Origin: Actinomycetota bacterium
GTDB lineage: Bacteria; Actinomycetota; Actinomycetes; S36-B12; UBA5976
Length of the DNA stretch: 12,494 nucleotides
NCBI GenBank assembly: GCA_016870945.1
Contig: VGAH01000023.1
Location: 1 to 12,494 of the forward strand
Direction of reading: 5' to 3'
This document shows positions 8,133 through 12,494 of the stretch, piece after piece. Below the pieces are notes generated by a model. It worked only from the letters and a program-made list of their open reading frames with translations, made no database searches and was not told where the DNA came from. The position numbers and the translations under genes are program-made. Every line of letters begins with the position of its first letter. The stretch's first letter is position 1.

Positions 8133-8222
8133 TGGCGGTGGCGGTGGGATTTGAACCCACGGAGGGCGTTAACCCTCACACGCTTTCGAGGCGTGCTCCT
8201 TAGGCCACTCGGACACGCCACC
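8133..8222 (-). tRNA. tRNA-Ser (anticodon CGA), CCA encoded
   Basis: On the - strand the acceptor stem is GGTGGCG (8222-8216) with CGCCACC (8143-8137) and discriminator G at 8136. The next three bases read CCA (8135-8133), so the 3' end is encoded. The anticodon stem CACGC/GCGTG holds loop CTCGAAA, giving CGA at 8188-8186, which reads TCG. A long variable arm with GAGGG and CCCTC halves marks class II serine tRNA. The T-arm is GTGGG-TTCAAAT-CCCAC. The gene starts 23 bases after the serS stop on the same strand, so the two may share a transcript. Confidence 0.96.
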
Positions 8223-8245
8223 GCGCGCAATTCTATGCGCGCAAC

Positions 8246-9505
8246 TCACGCAGCTATTTGCGAACGACCACCGAAAAACGGACGCAATGCACTCGGCACA
8301 CCCACGTTGCCGTCAGCTTGTAAATGATTTTCGAGTATCGCGATGATGATTCTTGGCACTGCGATCGCGGTTCCGTTAAGCGTGGCGACGAATTCATTAT
8401 CGGGCTTGGCCGCTCTTCGAATCTTTAGTCTGCGTGCCTGAAAATCACCACAGTTCGACGCCGACGTCACCTCACGATATTCACCAAGCGAGGGCACCCA
8501 AACCTCGCAATCGAATTTGCGTCTTGCGCTCGCACCCAAATCACCGGTTGGAATATCAACCACCCGATAAGGCAACTCAAGCCCGTCCAGAATTTCGCGC
8601 TCGATACCCAAGATCTTTTGGTGCTCTGCCACAGCCGCGTCGACGCTGGTGAAACTAAACATCTCGACTTTGTCGAACCAATGCACGCGCATGATGCCGC
8701 GGGTGTCTTTGCCGTGTGACCCAGCCTCGCGCCTAAAACACGGCGAGAAGCCCACGTAACGCAATGGCACCTCGCCCAAGATTTCATCTGAGTGCATGGC
8801 GGCAAGTGCAACTTCTGAAGTACCCACTAAGTACATGTCGTCATCGGCTAAGTGATAGACGTTTTCAGCGGCTTGGCCCAAGAACCCGGTGCCTTCCATG
8901 GCAAAAGGTCTAACCAGACTGGGCGCAATCACAGGTGTGAAGCCGTGGGACGAGGCCACCTGCATCGCATAGTTCACCAGCGCAAGTTCGAGTAATGCCC
9001 CTTGGCCGGTTAGAAAGTAGAACCTGGATCCAGAAACTTTCGCACCGCGCTCAACGTCTAAGACCCCAAGTCGCGTGCCGATTTCAACGTGGTCTGGGTG
9101 AGCTCCGTGACCCGCCACCACCGTGCCGTGCTCACTTAGCACCTTCACTTCACCTTCGACACCGCGTGGAGCATCGGGTTCGACCAGATTGCTAAGTGCC
9201 AGCAACGCGCCGTCTCGGGCAATTAGTGCTTGATCGCGCACCTCACCAAGTCGGGTTAGTTCATCGGCGAGTGCTTCACCTCGCGCCATCAGCGAGCTTG
9301 CGTCAGCCCCCGTCCGCTTCGCTTCGCCAACTTCGCGCCCTAAGGTTTTTTGTTCGCTGCGCAAGCGATCAAATTCCGCGTTGGCTTTGCGCCAAGCAGT
9401 GTCGTATTGCAAGAATTGATCAACCAAAGCCGGGTCTTCGCCGCGTACACGCTGTGACTCGCGCACTAAATCTGGGTCATCGCGCAAAATCTGCGGGTCA
9501 ATCAT
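8246..9505 (-). CDS. serS: Seryl-tRNA synthetase (class II)
   Basis: This cytosolic enzyme attaches serine to tRNA-Ser. It begins MIDPQILRDDPDLVR, the classic bacterial SerRS start. A long helical hairpin (about 28-105) is the tRNA-binding coiled-coil arm that contacts the long variable arm. Class II motif 1 lies around 188-200, the TSE serine-binding motif is at 229-231, motif 2 is CFRREAGSHGKDTRG (256-270) followed by RVHWFDKVEMF, and motif 3 contains Arg385 with AILENHLQADG. Its 419 residues are normal and all expected motifs are present, so it should be functional. AAGG nine bases before the ATG is a plausible ribosome-binding site, and TAAGGT at 9519-9514 could also be a -10 box for a near-leaderless transcript. 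It is followed by tRNA-Ser(CGA) and divergent from a membrane-protein gene whose ATG shares the tetranucleotide CATG at 9503-9506. Confidence 0.98.
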   Translation of the reverse strand: MIDPQILRDDPDLVRESQRVRGEDPALVDQFLQYDTAWRKANAEFDRLRSEQKTLGREVGEAKRTGADASSLMARGEALADELTRLGEVRDQALIARDGALLALSNLVEPDAPRGVEGEVKVLSEHGTVVAGHGAHPDHVEIGTRLGVLDVERGAKVSGSRFYFLTGQGALLELALVNYAMQVASSHGFTPVIAPSLVRPFAMEGTGFLGQAAENVYHLADDDMYLVGTSEVALAAMHSDEILGEVPLRYVGFSPCFRREAGSHGKDTRGIMRVHWFDKVEMFSFTSVDAAVAEHQKILGIEREILDGLELPYRVVDIPTGDLGASARRKFDCEVWVPSLGEYREVTSASNCGDFQARRLKIRRAAKPDNEFVATLNGTAIAVPRIIIAILENHLQADGNVGVPSALRPFFGGRSQIAA

Positions 9506-10952
9506 GTCAACAAACCTTAGGAGTTATTCACGCATTAGCGTTGCCGCCGTGACTCGACATGCCCCGTTCGTTCTTCGATGGGTGGTATTCGGGTTCTTTG
9601 CAGTGGCCATCCTTCTTTCTGAATTATTGGCTGAGTCAGGCAGCCGGCAATTGCCTGGGCGCACTTTCGCCCTGGTAGTCGTGTTGATCTGGGCATTGCT
9701 TCCGGCGCATCGAATCAAGATCAGTGCATGGCCGGCTTGGGCGCCCCCTGTGCTTTTTGTCGTTTTTTCGCTGGGTGCATATGTGGTTCAGTGGTTAGGC
9801 CGTGATGGTTTAGCTGGCTCGCTATACCAAGTAGTAGCTGTCGGCCCCGTCATCGAGCGGGACTTTTTTGATTCGTGGTTAACCCTTGAAGGTGTCCGCT
9901 GTTATGGCGAAGGCGTTGACGTTTCGCAAGATAACGATTGCGCGTTCTTCAATTACGGCCCCGTACTCTTACTGCTTGCACCACTAGGGGTAAGTGGCGC
10001 TCTCGGTACCGCATTGGGTCTTGCCTTCATGCTCGGCGTCGCGATTGGTTTCTTAGTACTCGCACGACTTACAAACGCTCGCGGTCGATTCGCTCTGTCA
10101 TTCATGGCGGTTTCAGGTGCCGTTGTACTGATGACCGAGCGCGGCAACTTTCATTCGTTTTTGATTCTGGTGCCAGCACTCGGCATCGCAGCGATGAAAC
10201 TTCTTGGCGGCCCAAGTCGCCTTCGTAACTGGGCGCCACTTACTGCACTAATTGCGTTTGCAGGCGTTGTTGTTTGGTATCCGTTCACCCAGATTGCAGC
10301 ACTAATTGCCGCGCTGCGCCTAAAGAGAGGTTGGTTGCTGATAGCAAGCGTTGCCGTCGTTGCGGGCCTGTATGCATGGTGGGGCCGCGATTACTTGGCA
10401 GTTAGTGCTGAGAGTCAACAATGGATCGGTCAATTCGGCTTCGTTGCAATCTCAGCTTCGACTTTTGCAAGTTCCATGCTGGGGCTCGGGCAAGCAAGCG
10501 CACCCGTCTGGGCGTGGGGTTTGGTCGTCGCGTTCGCGGCACTTGCTATCGCGTGGGGTTGGGTAAGTGCGGCAAGTGGCCGCACACCGAATTGGCAAAC
10601 CGTTGACCCCACTGACGCAAAGGCAGCTAACCGCGTCTATGTGCTTGTTGCAGCACTCGCCGGGTCTGCCGCGCTGTTTGCAACCGCCGCCTTGTCGTCT
10701 GGCTACCAGTACCGCGCGGCAGCGCTCGTCTTGTGTGTTCCGCTGTTGGCGGCATCGGTTGCCAAGACGCGCGCTTGGCGCAACAACTCGGCCACCGTGC
10801 TGCTCGTCGCCGCGAGCACCGTCTTCTTCATGAACTCGCCATTGGCCATGACGGCCGGCGTGCTGATCGCCAGCGGCTTTGCGGCCGGCGTCGCGCTCTG
10901 CTTAGTCGCCGCCACCTTGGTTCGCCGAAGCGAGCGCGCACCCCGCTCGTAG
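9504..10952 (+). CDS. Multi-spanning membrane protein, possible GT87-like glycosyltransferase
   Basis: The 482 residues carry roughly 11-12 hydrophobic segments. A polar loop at about 117-150 has paired cysteines (133 and 146) before FNYGPVLLL (149-157), a layout reminiscent of DUF2029/GT87 polyprenyl-phosphate mannosyltransferases, in which a loop precedes an NYPP-like motif. TERGN (211-215) is shared with the partial membrane protein at the right edge, as is a late segment with Tyr404-Arg405 followed by VPL. The two are paralogs, a direct reading of the sequences; the enzymatic role is an inference. The ATG at 9504 shares CATG with the serS start. AGGAG at 9519-9523 lies downstream of this ATG and has no ATG, GTG or TTG in frame at normal spacing; GTG at 9549 is an alternative start that would also keep all helices. 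The last 200 bases are visibly richer in GC. Confidence 0.75.
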   Translation: MSTNLRSYSRISVAAVTRHAPFVLRWVVFGFFAVAILLSELLAESGSRQLPGRTFALVVVLIWALLPAHRIKISAWPAWAPPVLFVVFSLGAYVVQWLGRDGLAGSLYQVVAVGPVIERDFFDSWLTLEGVRCYGEGVDVSQDNDCAFFNYGPVLLLLAPLGVSGALGTALGLAFMLGVAIGFLVLARLTNARGRFALSFMAVSGAVVLMTERGNFHSFLILVPALGIAAMKLLGGPSRLRNWAPLTALIAFAGVVVWYPFTQIAALIAALRLKRGWLLIASVAVVAGLYAWWGRDYLAVSAESQQWIGQFGFVAISASTFASSMLGLGQASAPVWAWGLVVAFAALAIAWGWVSAASGRTPNWQTVDPTDAKAANRVYVLVAALAGSAALFATAALSSGYQYRAAALVLCVPLLAASVAKTRAWRNNSATVLLVAASTVFFMNSPLAMTAGVLIASGFAAGVALCLVAATLVRRSERAPRS

Positions 10953-10965
10953 CCGAGCGCGCACC
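10931..10965 (+). repeat. 12-base direct repeat around the membrane-protein stop codon
   Basis: CGAGCGCGCACC occurs at 10931-10942 and again at 10954-10965, separated by 11 bases that contain the TAG stop. This may be a small local duplication in a GC-rich stretch. No function is evident. Confidence 0.5.
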
Positions 10966-10993
10966 GACCACCTGACCGCGCGCGCGGGTAACC

Positions 10994-11014
10994 GCCGCGA
11001 GATTTTTTCGCGGC
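10994..11014 (+). other. Perfect hairpin with a T-rich loop
   Basis: GCCGCGA (10994-11000) pairs perfectly with TCGCGGC (11008-11014) around loop GATTTTT. The T run is in the loop, not after the stem, so it does not fit a classic intrinsic terminator. It could be an operator, an RNA stem or an atypical terminator for the upstream membrane-protein gene. Confidence 0.4.
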
Positions 11015-11029
11015 CGCGACACCTTGGTG

Positions 11030-11059
11030 TGGCATAGTTCTGCCACCTGCGCGGGTGGC
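11030..11059 (+). promoter_or_regulatory. Two overlapping, mutually exclusive hairpins before the SET gene
   Basis: TGGCA (11030-11034) can pair with TGCCA (11041-11045). The same right arm, as GCCACC (11042-11047), can instead pair with GGTGGC (11054-11059). The gap 10953-11090 is otherwise non-coding and GC-rich, and must contain the SET gene leader unless that gene is read through from upstream. An alternating RNA structure is possible but unproven; in GC-rich DNA such pairings also arise by chance. Confidence 0.25.
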
Positions 11060-11090
11060 CGCGCCTTAGACATCGCTCGGGACGGCCATC

Positions 11091-11597
11091 ATGGATTTCA
11101 ACTACCTGACCCCAAAAGCTGAAACTCGACCAGCCGGAGTCAAAGGTTGGGGCAATTTTGCGCTCGAAGTTATTCCTGCCGGTGAAACGGTTGCGGCGTT
11201 TGGTGGTCAAGTTATTGGACGGGGGCAACTCGATTCATTAACTCCCGACCGCAAATCACGTTGCATCCAAATTGCTGAAGAACTTTGGCTTCTTTCACCA
11301 GAAACTCCAGAGCCGGGCGACATGATCAACCATTCTTGTGCACCTAATTGCGGTCTAATTGGTGGCACATTGGTGGTTGCCATGCGCGACATTGCCGTTG
11401 GCGAAGAACTCGTTTTCGATTACGCGATGTGCGATACCGATGATTACGACGAATTTGAATGCGCATGCGGAACCAAAATTTGCAGAGGAGTTATTACCGG
11501 TAAAGACTGGCAACTGCCTGAACTACAAGAGCGCTACCGAGGCTGGTTTAGCTCATATTTAGAGCGGCGAATCGCGAGGTCAGCCGACCTGGTTTAG
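11091..11597 (+). CDS. SET-domain protein with post-SET cysteine motif (predicted protein lysine methyltransferase)
   Basis: This small, apparently cytosolic protein of 168 residues should transfer methyl from S-adenosylmethionine to a protein lysine. GWGNFA (19-24) is the SET G-x-G cofactor loop, NHSCAPN (80-86) the pseudoknot motif that binds AdoMet, and GEELVFDY (104-111) supplies the catalytic tyrosine, Tyr111. CACGTKICRG (124-133) is a CxCx4C post-SET motif. In eukaryotic SET enzymes such as DIM-5 these three cysteines bind zinc together with the cysteine of NHSC, here Cys83, and all four are present. Outside the SET core there is only a short helical, charged tail. The target is unknown; a DNA-binding or ribosomal protein is possible. 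The ATG at 11091 follows a structured 138-base gap. Its 3' end overlaps the convergent membrane-protein gene by 18 bases. Confidence 0.88.
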   Translation: MDFNYLTPKAETRPAGVKGWGNFALEVIPAGETVAAFGGQVIGRGQLDSLTPDRKSRCIQIAEELWLLSPETPEPGDMINHSCAPNCGLIGGTLVVAMRDIAVGEELVFDYAMCDTDDYDEFECACGTKICRGVITGKDWQLPELQERYRGWFSSYLERRIARSADLV

Positions 11598-12494
11598 ACC
11601 TCGATCTCGAAGAGCGCGCGCAACATCGCTTAAACCCCAGCCAAATAGCACACCAAGAGCTAGCAGCGTCAAAGAACTAGTTATCAACGGCGCAGGCAGC
11701 GAAAGCGGTGTCAATGCCAGAATCACCAATACACCTGCTGCTAACCGTGCGTTAACCGCAAATCGATTCTCGCGATTTAGCAATTTGTTCACTAGCGGCA
11801 CCGTTAACGCCAACAAGATCAATCGGTAATCAAACGAACTAAAGCCCACGAAAGCAACACCAACCACACTCACCCCTGCAATAGCGATAGCGCGTTCTGG
11901 GTAGAAGCGCCCCGTCACTTTGAAATTCGCTGAAGTTCGCCAACACCAACCTGTTGCCACCGCAATTACCCCTGCCACCACAACCCACGCCCAAACCAGC
12001 CAATTAACTGCAAAAGTTGGTGACGCCTCACCAGCCATAAGAGCCAACAAGTTGGGCAAACCAAAAGAAGTCGCCAAATAACTAGGCGCTTCAATTTGGC
12101 CTAAATCTGGCAACATCACCCACATACCAAAGAGAAATATCGCGCTCGCAAAAACCCACCGAATCAACTTCTGACTAGGCGCAGCAATAGGTGTGGCAAT
12201 CACCGCAACCAGTGGCAAGAACTTTGTAAACGCTGCCAATAACAAGATAACTAAACCAAACAATGCCGGTGCAAGTTTCTTCCCGCCAACCCAAAGTGCC
12301 GCTAAGAACATCGGCAACAAGATCGCTTCTATGTTTGCGCGTTCAGTTAATAAGATAAAAGTGGGCGAGATGCCCATCAATGTCAAAACCATCCTGCCCG
12401 ACGACGTACTGCGCTTGGCCAGCACCCAAAGAGCGAGAGCAACACCTACTGCCAACGCCAACCCAAGCGCGGTAAGCCAACCTGAGTCAGCCCC
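11580..12494 (-). CDS. Multi-spanning membrane protein, paralog of the 9504-10952 product (5' partial)
   Basis: The frame is open to the right edge, so the true start lies outside the window. The 305 visible residues form about eight or nine hydrophobic segments. Reading in from the edge, TALGLALAVGVAL aligns with TALGLAFMLGVAI of the other membrane protein. Shared landmarks follow in the same order: LTERAN against MTERGN, and FSSFDYRLILLALTVPL against LSSGYQYRAAALVLCVPL. The missing N-terminus should correspond to about the first 165 residues of the paralog, including its polar loop and NY motif. A GT87-like lipid-dependent glycosyltransferase is possible. The C-terminus ends in a polar tail (ALRDRGLNQVG), and the stop lies inside the SET gene on the other strand. 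It is 3' complete. Confidence 0.8.
   Translation of the reverse strand, partial: GADSGWLTALGLALAVGVALALWVLAKRSTSSGRMVLTLMGISPTFILLTERANIEAILLPMFLAALWVGGKKLAPALFGLVILLLAAFTKFLPLVAVIATPIAAPSQKLIRWVFASAIFLFGMWVMLPDLGQIEAPSYLATSFGLPNLLALMAGEASPTFAVNWLVWAWVVVAGVIAVATGWCWRTSANFKVTGRFYPERAIAIAGVSVVGVAFVGFSSFDYRLILLALTVPLVNKLLNRENRFAVNARLAAGVLVILALTPLSLPAPLITSSLTLLALGVLFGWGLSDVARALRDRGLNQVG

Noticed and set aside
9196..9552. 118-codon open frame on the + strand over the serS 5' end, with an apparent SASLRQ repeat
   Set aside because: It is antisense to conserved SerRS coding sequence, and the repeat mirrors codon use on the other strand. No family resemblance.
9506..9600. T-box or other long leader controlling serS
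   Set aside because: The region upstream of serS is coding on the other strand, and no T-box core or specifier stem could be seen.
10994..11014. Intrinsic terminator after the membrane-protein gene
   Set aside because: The T run is in the loop and no T tract follows the stem, so it was listed only as a hairpin.
12459..12461. TTG at 12461 (- strand) as the start of the right-edge membrane protein
   Set aside because: The frame stays open to the window edge and the residues before it align with the paralog, so the gene continues beyond the window.

Overview
The window looks like a chromosomal segment of an actinomycete (Actinomycetota). The clues are the SerRS N-terminus and its conserved motifs, frequent GTG and TTG starts, tightly packed genes and a moderate GC content judged by eye. 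A small-genome, medium-GC lineage is possible, but the sequence alone does not fix genus or family. I saw no insertion sequence, phage gene, CRISPR array or rRNA.

Region 1 (1-7999, all + strand) is a cell-envelope glycan cluster. After the tail of an unidentified upstream gene come a nucleotide-sugar dehydrogenase of the UDP-glucose/UDP-ManNAc type, a family 2 glycosyltransferase (GT2) resembling dolichol-phosphate mannosyltransferases, an extended-SDR sugar epimerase/dehydratase and a 653-residue multi-spanning membrane protein that may be a GT-C glycosyltransferase. A tRNA-Pro(CGG) gene interrupts the series. It is followed by a polyprenyl-phosphate GT2 with two C-terminal membrane helices, a second SDR sugar-modifying enzyme and a soluble GT2. 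Short or overlapping junctions suggest operons with translational coupling. The inferred scheme is: dehydrogenase and SDRs make activated sugars, cytosolic GT2s build glycan or load sugar onto a lipid carrier, and the membrane protein uses lipid-linked sugar outside the membrane.

Region 2 (8036-9505) is a serine-decoding locus. tRNA-Ser(GGA) on the + strand converges on tRNA-Ser(CGA) on the - strand, and the latter lies directly downstream of serS on the same strand.

Region 3 (9504-12494) starts with a multi-spanning membrane protein divergent from serS; the two start codons share one CATG. A GC-rich, hairpin-rich gap of 138 bases follows, then a small SET-domain protein with a complete post-SET cysteine signature. 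Converging on it, with an 18-base overlap, is a second membrane protein running off the right edge. The two membrane proteins are clearly paralogous and may be GT87-like glycosyltransferases.

Nothing here proves a wholly new system. The most unusual elements are the bacterial SET/post-SET gene between paralogous membrane proteins, the tRNA-Pro inside a glycan operon, and the shared start-codon tetranucleotide.
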